From Acidisoma cellulosilyticum (GTDB lineage Bacteria; Pseudomonadota; Alphaproteobacteria; Acetobacterales; Acetobacteraceae), in the NCBI RefSeq assembly GCF_020621385.1, contig NZ_JAESVA010000005.1:62001-126000 (forward strand): a stretch of DNA of 64,000 bases, in the 5' to 3' direction. The position numbers and the translations under genes are program-made. Under the pieces are notes generated by a model. It worked only from the letters and a program-made list of their open reading frames with translations, was not told where the DNA came from and did not search any database. Within the stretch, counting starts at the first letter, position 1; every line of letters starts with the position of its first letter. Shown in pieces: positions 33,864-42,972 of the stretch.

Positions 33864-35303
33864 TTGGTAACGGACGCCAAGACGGCCCTTGTCTCCATCG
33901 ACCGCGCTGCGGGTGATCTGGAAGGCCAACTCTATAGGGCCTTGCGCGGGCGCATTCTGGCCCGGGTTTTGCCAGCCGAAGCAAGGCTTCCCTCCACACG
34001 CCAGCTTGCCCTGTCACTTGGCCTCGCGCGGTCCACGGTCGTCAGTGCTTATGGGCGGTTGAAGGCGGAAGGCTATCTGACCAGCTTGGCCGGCGGGGCG
34101 AGCCGTGTGGCGGCCATCGCCTCTCCGGGTGTCGCTGTGGTTCAGCCGACGCCCGCTATCAGCGCGGCCGCCGCTTTGCCGTTGCTGCCTTTGACGCCGG
34201 GCGTGCCCGATCTGGCGTCATTCCCGACAGCGATCTGGGGACGGCTGTTGGCGGCCCGCGCGCGTCGCGTCTCGGCGGCCGACCTCGGCTATGGCGCGCC
34301 ACTGGGCCTGCCAGCGCTGGCGGAAGCGATCCTGGCCCATATCGCGGTCAGCCGTGGCGTGGTGGCGGACCCCGATCAGTTGGTTTTGTTTCCCTCCACT
34401 CGGGCGGCGATCGGCCTGCTGGCGCGCCTAGCCTTGCGCGATGCGGCGCCCGGCCATCATGCAGCCTGGATGGAAGAGCCCGGTTATCTCAGCGCCCGGC
34501 AGATCCTGCAGGATGCGGGGGCTGATCTGGTCCCGGTTCCGGTCGATGAAGCCGGGATGAATGTGGATTCGGCATCAGGCGCAGCGTCGCCAAAACTGAT
34601 CTATGTCACGCCCTCTCACCAATATCCGACCGGCATGACGATGAGCCTCGCGCGGCGGCTGGCCCTGCTGGCGGTCGCGCAAAGGACCGGTGCACTCATT
34701 CTGGAAGACGATTACGACAGCGAATTCCAGTTCGATGGGCGGCCGATCGCGGCTTTGCAAGGGATCGATCAATCGGGCGTCGTCGCCTATCTCGGCACCT
34801 TGTCCAAGGTTTTGGCGCCCGGCGTCCGGCTTGCCTATGCCATCGTGCCGCGCAGCTTGTTGCTTGCCGTGCAGCAGGCGGTGCGGTTGCAGGGCCTGTC
34901 GGTGCCGATCCATATCCAGGCTGCCTGTCTCGAATTTCTGCGCGAGGGACATTTCCGCGCGCATATCCGGCGGATGACGCCAATCTATGCTGCGCGCATG
35001 ACAGCGTTCCGCGATACCGTGCAGTATTGTTGCGGGGATGCCATCGCAACCGGACCCGGCACCGGCGGTTTGCAACTCGCTTTGTGGTTCAGGGACGAAG
35101 CGAAGGATGATGAGGCTATAGTGCAAAGGCTGCGATCCCAGGGCTATGGTCCGCAGGCGCTGTCCTCCATGCATCTGGCGAAAGGACGGCCAGGGTTGCT
35201 GTGCGGCATTGCGGGCCTGCACGCGGACAAGGCCGAGCATGCGGCGCGCGCCATCGCGGCGGCTCATCAGGAGCAAAGATTAATCAACGGCGCAGCATCT
35301 TAA
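33864..35303 (+). CDS. MocR/PdxR-type regulator (GntR HTH fused to aminotransferase domain)
   Basis: The 479-residue protein joins an N-terminal GntR winged helix (LPSTRQLALSLGLARSTVVSAYGRL) to a fold-type I aminotransferase domain. The PLP-binding region is visible as ILEDDYDSEFQFDGRP and YLGTLSKVLAPGVRLAY, where the lysine should hold the cofactor. Such proteins sense PLP or amino compounds. The start is TTG 33864, which lacks a strong ribosome-binding site, so low-level expression is likely. It is divergent from the PPOX-fold gene. Confidence 0.88.
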   Translation: MVTDAKTALVSIDRAAGDLEGQLYRALRGRILARVLPAEARLPSTRQLALSLGLARSTVVSAYGRLKAEGYLTSLAGGASRVAAIASPGVAVVQPTPAISAAAALPLLPLTPGVPDLASFPTAIWGRLLAARARRVSAADLGYGAPLGLPALAEAILAHIAVSRGVVADPDQLVLFPSTRAAIGLLARLALRDAAPGHHAAWMEEPGYLSARQILQDAGADLVPVPVDEAGMNVDSASGAASPKLIYVTPSHQYPTGMTMSLARRLALLAVAQRTGALILEDDYDSEFQFDGRPIAALQGIDQSGVVAYLGTLSKVLAPGVRLAYAIVPRSLLLAVQQAVRLQGLSVPIHIQAACLEFLREGHFRAHIRRMTPIYAARMTAFRDTVQYCCGDAIATGPGTGGLQLALWFRDEAKDDEAIVQRLRSQGYGPQALSSMHLAKGRPGLLCGIAGLHADKAEHAARAIAAAHQEQRLINGAAS

Positions 35304-35409
35304 TGCCGATAGAACCAAAAAGGGCCATCTCAACAGCGCATTCAGTGGTTGGTACTGGGCGTTAAGCCGCTTAGACAGGTCGTAACAAAACCCTTTCGAG
35401 AGCGCTCCC

Positions 35410-36644
35410 ATGGCAAACCAGGTCGTTTCCTCTGGCCAAACGTCCAGTTCCCTGGTCGCGACATCCAATAGCCCGATTATCGTTTCCAGCGGCGGCGAGA
35501 CGCTCTCCTCCTTCATTCAAAGCGGCGGAACCGAGGTCGTCTTTCTCGGCGGCGTCAGTTCGGATGCCATCATTTCCAGCGGTGGAAACGTCGTTTTGAA
35601 ATTCTCTCTCGCGGCGGCGATGAGCGTTTCACGACAATTTCCGCAGGCGGTTCGCAGGCGGTCGATTTCGGCGGTGTCGCGAGCTTCACGACCGTCGCGG
35701 CCGAGGGCACTGAGACGGTTTTCAGCGGCGGTACCGCGATCGATACGACGATCAGCGACGGCCGGATGGTGCTGAGCGCCGGCGCTGTTACGACGCAAGG
35801 GATCACCTTCGCCGGCAATGACGGTACGCTCGACATTGTGGACAGTTCCTCGCTGCCGACAACCACCATCTCGGGCTTCGCTTTGGGCGACAGTATCGGC
35901 CTCGATTTCCTCGCCTACTCCTCCAGCGAAAGCCTATCGGTTTCCGGCGATACGGTCACGGTTTCGGCCGGCGACACAAGTTTTGCGCTGACCATCGCGG
36001 GCGCATCCGATACCGGGATGGTGCTTGAGCGAGAGAGCGACGGCACGGCGGCCATTGTGGTCTGCTACTATCCTGGCACCCGCATCCGCACGCCGAGCGG
36101 CGATGTCGCTGTCCAAGACTTGGCCTTGGCTGATCTGGTGATGACGGCGGCGGGGCTTGCCATGCCTATCCGCTGGATCGGCCGCAATACCGTCTCCACC
36201 CGTTTCGCCGATCCGCTGCGCGTCCTGCCCATTCGGATCTGTGCGGGTGCGCTGGCGGAGGGATTGCCGGAGCGTGACCTGCTGGTCTCACCCGCGCATG
36301 CGGTGCTCGTGGATGGGATTCTGGTCCAGGCCGGCGCGCTGGTAAACGGCACTTCCATCATCCGTGAAACGAATGTGCCCGAGACTTTCACGTATTTCCA
36401 TGTCGAATTGTCCGAGCATGCGCTGATCCTGGCCGAAGGCGTTCTTGCCGAGACCTTCGTTGACAACATCGCACGCACGGCCTTTGACAATTGGGCCGAG
36501 CATGAAGCGCTTTACGGAGAGGAACCGATCACCGAGATGCCGTTCCCCCGTGCGCAATCACGCCGCCAGGTGTCGGCGCAGACGATGGAACGCCTGCGCG
36601 CCCGGGCGGTGGCGCTAATGGATCGCCCTCAAAGCGCTGCCTGA
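35410..36644 (+). pseudogene. Hint-domain protein with AIDA-type repeats, frameshifted
   Basis: The N-terminal part (35410 onward) has SSGG-type strand-loop-strand repeats as in autotransporter passengers. The C-terminal part, from about 35600 in another frame, continues such repeats (TTISAGGSQAV, VFSGGTAID) and then a Hint_2 domain starting VVCYYPGTRIRTPSG with LLVSPAHAVLV later. The break lies at the TTTT of 35594-35597. One extra T would join the two frames into one protein of about 411 residues. Hint-domain proteins of this kind are surface or exported and common in Acetobacteraceae and Rhodobacterales. The shift may be a real inactivation, phase variation or a sequencing error. Confidence 0.8.
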
Positions 36645-37225
36645 GGGCTGTCCATCTGTTTGATGCCGGCGATCAGGATATCGACCACCCGCAGAGCCGC
36701 AGCCTGCCAACCGGGTCCGGCGCTGGTATTATAGGCGACGCCGACCAGCGCCATCATCAGATCCATAGGTTCCGCATCCGGCCGGATGGCGCCATCGGCC
36801 TTGCAGCGGTCCAACAGCAGCGCGATCGCATTCGTGATGAGCGGGCCCGATGCCGCATAAAGCTCGGTCGTGCCGCCGGCGAGCGAATTGAGTGCCGAGG
36901 CCATGATTTTCTTGGCGCCGATATAATCCACGAATAACCGCATCCAGGCGCGCAGCGCGTCCAGCGGCGGGTGGCTGTCCAGCAGCTCGGCGGCGGCCCC
37001 GGCCAATTGCCCGACCTCGCGGCGATAGACATCGGCGATGATCGCATCCCGGTTCGGGAAATGGCGGTAGAGCGTGCCGATGCCCACACCGGTACGGCGT
37101 GCGATCTCCTCCAGACTGACATCCGGCCCCTGCGCGGCAAAGGCGTCCTTGGCGACCGAGAGCAGCTTCTCTCGGTTGCGCTGGCTGTCGGCGCGGGGCT
37201 TACGGATGGGGGCAGGGGGCGTCAC
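36629..37225 (-). CDS. TetR-family transcriptional repressor
   Basis: The 198-residue regulator has the TetR HTH, with VSLEEIARRTGVGIGTLYRHFPNRDAI at about residues 36-62, and a ligand-binding C-terminal domain (TetR_C_33-like). GTG 37225 is chosen because GAGAG lies upstream and longer frames run through the operator. It overlaps the end of the Hint-domain gene by 16 bp on the other strand. It is divergent from the SDR gene and probably represses it and itself through the palindromes at 37246-37285. Confidence 0.9.
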   Translation of the reverse strand: MTPPAPIRKPRADSQRNREKLLSVAKDAFAAQGPDVSLEEIARRTGVGIGTLYRHFPNRDAIIADVYRREVGQLAGAAAELLDSHPPLDALRAWMRLFVDYIGAKKIMASALNSLAGGTTELYAASGPLITNAIALLLDRCKADGAIRPDAEPMDLMMALVGVAYNTSAGPGWQAAALRVVDILIAGIKQMDSPQAAL

Positions 37226-37245
37226 GGCAAAATCTCTCTTGATAA

Positions 37246-37285
37246 ACGGAGGGTTCCTCCGTATATAAAGCGGAGACATCCTCCG
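37246..37285. promoter_or_regulatory. Tandem TetR operator palindromes
   Basis: ACGGAGG-GTT-CCTCCGT at 37246-37262 is a perfect 7-bp palindrome with a 3-bp spacer. CGGAG-N5-CTCCG at 37271-37285 repeats the same core. Both lie between the divergent TetR and SDR genes, and the same CGGAGG/CCTCCG core in two sites is strong evidence for cooperative binding by the TetR protein. Confidence 0.7.
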
Positions 37286-37392
37286 TTTACACCATGCGTG
37301 CCGTTTAGGCAAAAACTTTGCCTGTCATCGGGCGCATGCGGCGGATGCATCAACCGGGTCTCATTGAGACCGGATAACAACAGGAGGCCAGG

Positions 37393-38334
37393 ATGGCTCA
37401 ACAATTTGGCGCGACCTCGACCACGGAAGACGTGTTGGCGGGTGTCGATCTGACCGGCAAGCGCGTGCTCGTCACCGGCGTTTCGGCGGGTCTGGGGATC
37501 GAAACGGCGCGTGCGCTGGCAGCCCATGGCGCGACCGTCGTCGGCACGGTGCGCGACATCGAAAAGGGTCAGACGGCGACCGCCGGCATTCCCGGCATCA
37601 CGCTGGTGCAGATGGATCTGGCCTCGCTCGCCAGCATTCGCGCGGCGGCGGACAAACTGGTCGCCGACGGCAAACCGCTTGACCTCATCATCGCCAATGC
37701 CGGCGTCATGGCTTGCCCGAAAAGCGTCACGGCGGATGGGTTCGAGATGCAGTTCGGGACCAATCACCTGGGGCATTTCGTTTTCGTCAATCGCATTGCC
37801 TCCCTGCTGCAGCCGGGCGGAAGGCTGGTCAATCTTTCCTCGGCCGGCCATCGCTTTTCCGATGTGAACCTGGAAGACCCGAATTTCGAGCATACGGATT
37901 ACACGGAATTCGGCGCCTATGGCCGATCCAAGACGGCGAATATCCTGTTCGCGGTGGAATTCGATCGGCGGCACAAGGCGCGCGGCGTGCGCGCGACGGC
38001 CGTGCATCCCGGTGGCATTCAGACCGAACTCGGCCGTCATCTGGCCGATGGTACGATCGAAGCGATGATCAAGCAGATCAACGAAACCAACGCGGCCAGC
38101 GGTCAGCCGGCTTTTGCGTGGAAGACGATCCCGCAGGGGGCGGCGACCTCCGTCTGGGCCGGTGTCGTGGCAAAGGCCGAGGATGTCGGCGGTCTGTATT
38201 GCGAGGACTGCCATGTCGCTCTTCCGTCCGAGGAGGAGGGTCTGCGCGGTGGCGTGCGCGGCTACGCGCTCGATGCCGATAGTGCGCGTGCGCTTTGGGC
38301 AAAGAGCGAAGCGATGGTCGGCGAGCGTTTCTAA
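37393..38334 (+). CDS. Short-chain dehydrogenase/reductase (WWOX/retinol-dehydrogenase-like)
   Basis: The 313-residue NAD(P)-dependent oxidoreductase has the cofactor motif TGVSAGLG near residues 29-36, the structural NAG motif in IIANAGVM, a serine in VNLSSAGH and the catalytic YGRSK. Length and pattern fit the extended SDRs that act on aldehydes, ketones or alcohols. AGGAGG precedes the ATG. Control by the divergent TetR is likely, suggesting a role in detoxification or response to a small hydrophobic compound. Confidence 0.9.
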   Translation: MAQQFGATSTTEDVLAGVDLTGKRVLVTGVSAGLGIETARALAAHGATVVGTVRDIEKGQTATAGIPGITLVQMDLASLASIRAAADKLVADGKPLDLIIANAGVMACPKSVTADGFEMQFGTNHLGHFVFVNRIASLLQPGGRLVNLSSAGHRFSDVNLEDPNFEHTDYTEFGAYGRSKTANILFAVEFDRRHKARGVRATAVHPGGIQTELGRHLADGTIEAMIKQINETNAASGQPAFAWKTIPQGAATSVWAGVVAKAEDVGGLYCEDCHVALPSEEEGLRGGVRGYALDADSARALWAKSEAMVGERF

Positions 38335-38444
38335 GATCGATCGTTCAAAGTCAGCGTGGTAGATCGCTCCTGCATACCAGTCTTCATTCATAACTATTGC
38401 ATTAATATTTGATAAGGCAAAAATTATTCTAAAATAAAATCATA

Positions 38445-38485
38445 ATTGCAAATCCTTTTCTTAACATCGGATGAGGATTTGCAAT
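38445..38485 (+). promoter_or_regulatory. Perfect 12-bp hairpin in leader of FkbM gene
   Basis: ATTGCAAATCCT at 38445-38456 and AGGATTTGCAAT at 38474-38485 form a perfect 12-bp stem with a 17-base loop. The hairpin lies 18 bases before the FkbM start codon, in a strikingly AT-rich stretch from about 38390. It could be an operator, an RNA leader or the relic of a small element. No T-run follows, so it is not a typical terminator. Confidence 0.5.
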
Positions 38486-38503
38486 CGTGGCATCTCTTAG
38501 ACT

Positions 38504-39340
38504 ATGCCGGGACCGTCAATATTCCAGCATAGGAAGACGATAGGCTTGTCCTCGACCCAAAAGCAGAAAATCGCGTTCATCCTTGCGGCCACGGATCACG
38601 GTACCATGATCCTCAACCGTTTGGACGTTCAATATCGAGATGGCGGCCTATACGGTGTTGGCGGCGAAATCCTCGCCTTTGGGGCCTTCGATGGCGGCAC
38701 GGGCGCGCGCATCGGCCAGTTGATTCAGGCGCGCCGTAAGCGATGTGGCGATGGCGTGGTCGTGATCGACTGCGGTGCCAATATCGGCGTGCTGACCGTC
38801 GAATGGGCCAAAATGATGCAAGGCTGGGGAAGTGTCATCGCCATCGAGGCGCAGGAACGCATATTCTACGCCCTGGCCGGAAATGTAGCACTGAACAATT
38901 GCTTCAACGCCCGTGTTCTCAACGTCGCCGCGGGCGCGGAAGAGGGCGTCATTGAGGTCGCACTCCCCGACTACACCATGCCGGCCAATTTTGGCGGGCT
39001 GGAGCTTCGGTAGCACCAGAATATGGAATGGATCGGGCAGGATCTTCTTCAAGACGCCAGGTCAACGCGGATCAAATGCATCACGCTTGATTCGCTGGAG
39101 CTTCCGCGTGTCGATTTCCTTAAGATCGACGTTGAAGGCATGGAACTGGAAGTATTGCAAGGCGCCATGAAATACATGGCCATGCGCCCCATCGTCTATG
39201 TCGAGCACACCAAGGTCGGTCGAGATAAGCTGCAGGCATTTTTCGAACAATTCGGCTATGTCATGTTCGCCCAAGGCATGAACATGGTCGCGATCCACCC
39301 GGAAGATCCCGTCTATCAGGATATAACGATCGTCAAATAG
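38504..39340 (+). pseudogene. FkbM-family methyltransferase with in-frame TAG
   Basis: The frame encodes a SAM-dependent FkbM methyltransferase. VVIDCGANIGVLTVEWAKM is the SAM motif, and VDFLKIDVEGMELEVLQGA is the family signature in the second half. Codon 170, at 39011-39013, is TAG, splitting the gene between NFGGLELR and the following HQNMEWIG, while the frame stays the same on both sides. The pieces are 169 and about 108 residues. A single base change such as CAG or GAG to TAG explains it. The first fragment lacks the signature, so the protein is probably inactive unless the stop is read through. Confidence 0.8.
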
Positions 39341-39384
39341 TTCTCTGTCATGTCGCGCGAGGGCGATTGCCTTTCCGGCGTCTG

Positions 39385-40635
39385 TCAGTTGTAGCGCGCG
39401 ATTGCATAATCCTCGCGCGCGAGGTCAGTCTTCTGGCCTTCCATGACCTGGGCGATATGCCGGGCGGAGCCGCAGCTCATGGTCCAGCCCAGCGTGCCGT
39501 GGCCGGTATTGAGATAAAGGCCGCGGATAGGGGTCTCGCCGATCACCGGTGTGCCGTCCGGGGTCATCGGGCGCAGACCGGACCAGAAGGAGGCTTTCGT
39601 CAGATCGCCGCCGGGGAAAAGATCGCTCACCGAATGTTCCAGCGTGCGGCGGCGCGCGACCGGCAGGTCGGTCGTGAAGCCGGAAATCTCGGCCATGCCG
39701 CCCACGCGAATACGATCACCCAAGCGCGTGATGGCAATCTTGTAGCTCTCATCCATGACGGTCGAGTCCGGAGCGCGTGACACATCGGCGATGGGGATTG
39801 TGAGCGAATAGCCCTTCACCGGATAAACCGGCAGCTTGATGCCGAAGCGACGCAGCATGAAGGGCGAATAGCTGCCGAGGCAGACGACGACGGAATCGGT
39901 CGGGATCACACCACGGTCGGTGGCGACGGATTCGACCTTGCCGCCTGACGTCACGATCTCCTTGATGCTGCTGCCATAGACGAAGCTGACACCGAGCAAT
40001 TTGGCTTTCTCGGCCAGCTCATTGGTGAATTTGAAACAGTCGCCCGTTTCATCGGTCGGTGTCAGCAGGCCGCCCTTGATCTTGTGACGGACATGGGCGA
40101 GCGCGGGCTCAATACGCACACAGCCATCGGCATCGACCACTTCGTAAGGCACGCCGTCGGCGGCCAGAGCCTTCACGTCTTTCGCCATGGCCTCGACCTG
40201 CTCGTCCTTGCGGAATAGCTGCAGCGTGCCCTTCATACCGCCGTCATAGGCGATGCCTGTCTCGGCCCGCAATTCGGCCAGCGCTTCCCGGGAAAGATCG
40301 GACAGGCGCAGCATGCGACCCTTGTTGACCGCGTAACGCTCGGCCGAGCAATTGGCGAGCATCTTGATCAGCCAAGTGATCATCGCCCAATCAGGCTTGG
40401 GCCGCAGGATGAGCGGCGCATGCTCCTCGAACAGCCATTTCAGGGCTTTCATCGGAATGCCGGGCGCGGCCCAGGGACCGCAATAGCCGAAGGAGACCTG
40501 GCCGGCATTGGCGAAACTGGTTTCCAGCGCCGGCCCTGCCTGACGGTCGATAACCGTCACGCTATGGCCGGCCTTGGCGAGTTGATAGGCCGTGGTGACA
40601 CCGACCACACCGGCGCCGAGAACAGTGATCTTCAT
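39385..40635 (-). CDS. dadA: D-amino acid dehydrogenase
   Basis: The 416-residue flavoprotein starts with the FAD motif [27 protein letters not shown] and has the DadA C-terminus ([34 protein letters not shown] region). It oxidises D-alanine and other D-amino acids to 2-keto acids and ammonia, feeding electrons to the respiratory chain at the inner membrane. It follows the alanine racemase gene by 22 bp, giving the classical dad catabolic pair in reverse order, and a divergent Lrp-type gene lies upstream. Confidence 0.93.
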   Translation of the reverse strand: MKITVLGAGVVGVTTAYQLAKAGHSVTVIDRQAGPALETSFANAGQVSFGYCGPWAAPGIPMKALKWLFEEHAPLILRPKPDWAMITWLIKMLANCSAERYAVNKGRMLRLSDLSREALAELRAETGIAYDGGMKGTLQLFRKDEQVEAMAKDVKALAADGVPYEVVDADGCVRIEPALAHVRHKIKGGLLTPTDETGDCFKFTNELAEKAKLLGVSFVYGSSIKEIVTSGGKVESVATDRGVIPTDSVVVCLGSYSPFMLRRFGIKLPVYPVKGYSLTIPIADVSRAPDSTVMDESYKIAITRLGDRIRVGGMAEISGFTTDLPVARRRTLEHSVSDLFPGGDLTKASFWSGLRPMTPDGTPVIGETPIRGLYLNTGHGTLGWTMSCGSARHIAQVMEGQKTDLAREDYAIARYN

Positions 40636-40657
40636 GCTGCGTCCAAAGGTCAGAGTG

Positions 40658-41785
40658 TCAGCGATAGTCCCGGCGGTAACGATGGCCGAGGCTGGTCAGA
40701 ATTTCATAGGCGATGGTGCCGGCATCTTCCGCCAGCATTTCCAGCGTCTGATGCGGGCCGATGACCTCCACCAGACTGCCAAGATCAAGTGCGCCCTCCG
40801 GCAGATCGGAAATATCGACCGTCATGCTGTCCATGGAAACGCGGCCGACGATCGGCAGGCGCTGGCCTTGGAGATAGACGGCGCCGCGGCTGCTGAGGGA
40901 GCGGCGAAGCCCGTCCGCATAGCCGGCGGCGAGCGTGGCCAGCCGCGTCTCACCGGTCGTCACATGCGTGCCGCTATAGCCGACGGCGGCGCCGGCTGGC
41001 ACGGTATGGGTCTGCACCACGGCGATGGAGAGGCTGACGACCGGCTCCATCGGGTTCGCGCTGCCGGCATGGGGGGCGCCGCCATAAAGCGCGATGCCAG
41101 GGCGGGCGAGGGCGCCGTGATAGTCGGCCCCCATCAGCACGCCGCCGGAATTGGCGAAGCACAGCGGCAGCGGCGCGAATTCCGCAGCCACCTTCCGCAT
41201 CTCATCCAGCTGGGCTTGGTTTTGCGCGCTGTCAGGTTCATCGGCCGAAGCCAAGTGGCTCATGACATACAGGATCTCGATCTCGGGGCTGTTCTGGATG
41301 TCGGCATGCAGCGCGATGCGGTCGGATGGCGAAAAACCCAGGCGGGACATGCCGGTATCGAATTGCAGCAAAGCCGGCAGACGCTGACCTTCGATCTTCG
41401 CCTGTGCGCGCCAGCGGGCAAGCTGGGCGAAGGAATTGATCACGGGAATGCAATGGGCGGCGGCGACAGCGGCTTCCGCACCCGGCAGCAAGCCGTTCAG
41501 CACGACAAGACGCGCATCATCCGGCAGATGGGGGCGCAGTGCGATCGCTTCGCCGGCATGGGCGACAAAGAAGTGGCGGCAGCCGGCCTCCGCCAGCGCT
41601 TCCGCGACCCGCGCGGCACCGAGGCCGTAAGCATCGGCTTTGACGACGGCCGAGACTTCGGCCGGTGCGGCCATGGCGACCAGCCGCGCGTAATTCCGGG
41701 CAAGCGCGCCAAGGTCGATCGTCAGGTAACCGGGATAGCCTAAGGTTTCGGCATTCATCAGGCTGCGCCAGTCAATGCTGTCCAT
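40658..41785 (-). CDS. dadX: Alanine racemase (catabolic)
   Basis: The 375-residue PLP enzyme has the lysine motif [11 protein letters not shown] (K49 should bind PLP), and [14 protein letters not shown] with the catalytic tyrosine. It interconverts L- and D-alanine. Being linked to dadA and an Lrp regulator, it is likely the catabolic DadX type that feeds D-alanine to the dehydrogenase, although it could also serve cell-wall synthesis if it is the only copy. ATG 41785 is used; an in-frame ATG at 41758 is possible. Confidence 0.9.
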   Translation of the reverse strand: MDSIDWRSLMNAETLGYPGYLTIDLGALARNYARLVAMAAPAEVSAVVKADAYGLGAARVAEALAEAGCRHFFVAHAGEAIALRPHLPDDARLVVLNGLLPGAEAAVAAAHCIPVINSFAQLARWRAQAKIEGQRLPALLQFDTGMSRLGFSPSDRIALHADIQNSPEIEILYVMSHLASADEPDSAQNQAQLDEMRKVAAEFAPLPLCFANSGGVLMGADYHGALARPGIALYGGAPHAGSANPMEPVVSLSIAVVQTHTVPAGAAVGYSGTHVTTGETRLATLAAGYADGLRRSLSSRGAVYLQGQRLPIVGRVSMDSMTVDISDLPEGALDLGSLVEVIGPHQTLEMLAEDAGTIAYEILTSLGHRYRRDYR

Positions 41786-41927
41786 TTCTGTTCCGGTTCG
41801 ACTCTGTGCATCATCAGGTTAGGACAGGAATCGCGGAAATTCCCACGAATTTGTGCTTGAAAATGCGAATGAACCGTGCGGATTAGAAGGAACTGCGAAG
41901 GTTTGGAATATTCTGCATGACATCGCT

Positions 41928-42392
41928 ATGACATCGGTGGATGCCATCGACCGCAACATCCTGCGGCTGCTGCGCGTGAATGCCCGTATGAGCAACGCTG
42001 CGCTGGCGCAGGAGGTCGGGCTTTCACCCTCAGCCTGCCTGCGGCGGATCAAATTGCTGGAAAATGCCGGGGTCATTCGCGGCTATACGGCGCTGGTCGA
42101 AACCGGGGCGAGCGAGCAGGGGATTGCCGTTCTGATCAATATCACGCTGGACCGGCAGACCGAGGAATACCTCAACCGGTTCGAACAAGCGGTGCGCAAA
42201 CATCCTGAAATTCAGGAATGCTATCTCATGACGGGTGGTTCGGATTACTTCCTGCGTGTGGAAGTGGCGAGTGCCGGCGCGTTCGAGCGCATCCATAAGG
42301 AGGTGCTCTCAACCTTGCCCGGTGTCTCGCGCATCCATTCCAGTTTTTCGATCAAGAACGTGCTGGCGACAAGGTCGAAGGGTCGGCGCTGA
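41928..42392 (+). CDS. Lrp/AsnC-family transcriptional regulator
   Basis: The 154-residue regulator has an N-terminal HTH (IDRNILRLLRVNARMSNAALA then LSPSACLRRIKLLENAGVI) and a C-terminal RAM domain with ECYLMTGGSDYFLRVEVAS. It is divergent from the alanine racemase and dadA genes, as in dadR-dadAX systems, so L-alanine-responsive activation is the likely role. I chose ATG 41928 because it places the HTH at normal distance; GTG 41853 would extend the leader across the promoter. Confidence 0.9.
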   Translation: MTSVDAIDRNILRLLRVNARMSNAALAQEVGLSPSACLRRIKLLENAGVIRGYTALVETGASEQGIAVLINITLDRQTEEYLNRFEQAVRKHPEIQECYLMTGGSDYFLRVEVASAGAFERIHKEVLSTLPGVSRIHSSFSIKNVLATRSKGRR

Positions 42393-42471
42393 CAGGCCCT
42401 CTCGTCCTGCGCGGCTTCATGCCGCGCATCTAGCCGCCCGGGTCAGGCGATCTCGTCTTCATTGGATAGGA

Positions 42472-42918
42472 TCACGCTGCCTTGTAGATATCGGCTCTCA
42501 GGATTTCCATGAAGCGGGCCGGGGCGCCCAGCGGTTGGAATCCGAACTGACTGTAAAGGCCATGGGCGTCGGATGTCAGCAACAGATGCCGCCGCAACCC
42601 CTGCAATTCAGGATGGCTTATGATGCTTTGCATCAGGCATTTGGACAGGCCCTGTCCGCGATGGCCGTCCAGCACGAAGACATCGGCGATCAGCGCAAAG
42701 GTTGACTTGTCGGTCACAACGCGCGCGAGGCCGACCTGCGTGTCGGCGTGGTACAGGCCGAAGCAGAGCGAGTTCGCCATCGCGCGCTCCACCACATCGC
42801 GCGGCACGCCCTGCGACCAGTAGCTTTCCGCCGTCAGGTAATGGTGGATCACCTCAAGGTCGAGGCGCGCGGGATCGGTCGAGATCTCGTATCCCGCTGG
42901 TAGCGTCATCATGGTCAT
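42472..42918 (-). CDS. GNAT-family N-acetyltransferase
   Basis: The 148-residue protein has the acetyl-CoA binding motif FVLDGHRGQGLSKCLMQS (motif A with RGQGLS) and the GLYSQFGFQPLG motif B at the end. It probably acetylates a small amine or amino acid. It is flanked by the Lrp gene (convergent) and the transaminase gene (same strand, about 54 bp away), but its substrate cannot be told. Confidence 0.85.
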   Translation of the reverse strand: MTMMTLPAGYEISTDPARLDLEVIHHYLTAESYWSQGVPRDVVERAMANSLCFGLYHADTQVGLARVVTDKSTFALIADVFVLDGHRGQGLSKCLMQSIISHPELQGLRRHLLLTSDAHGLYSQFGFQPLGAPARFMEILRADIYKAA

Positions 42919-42972
42919 AGGTCGCGTCTTCGTTCGGACCGGCAGCGATACTGCCGGTCCTTGGAAAAAGAC

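Noticed and set aside
40592-41743. Plus-strand open frame of 383 codons
   Set aside because: It is antisense to alanine racemase, whose PLP lysine and catalytic tyrosine motifs are intact.
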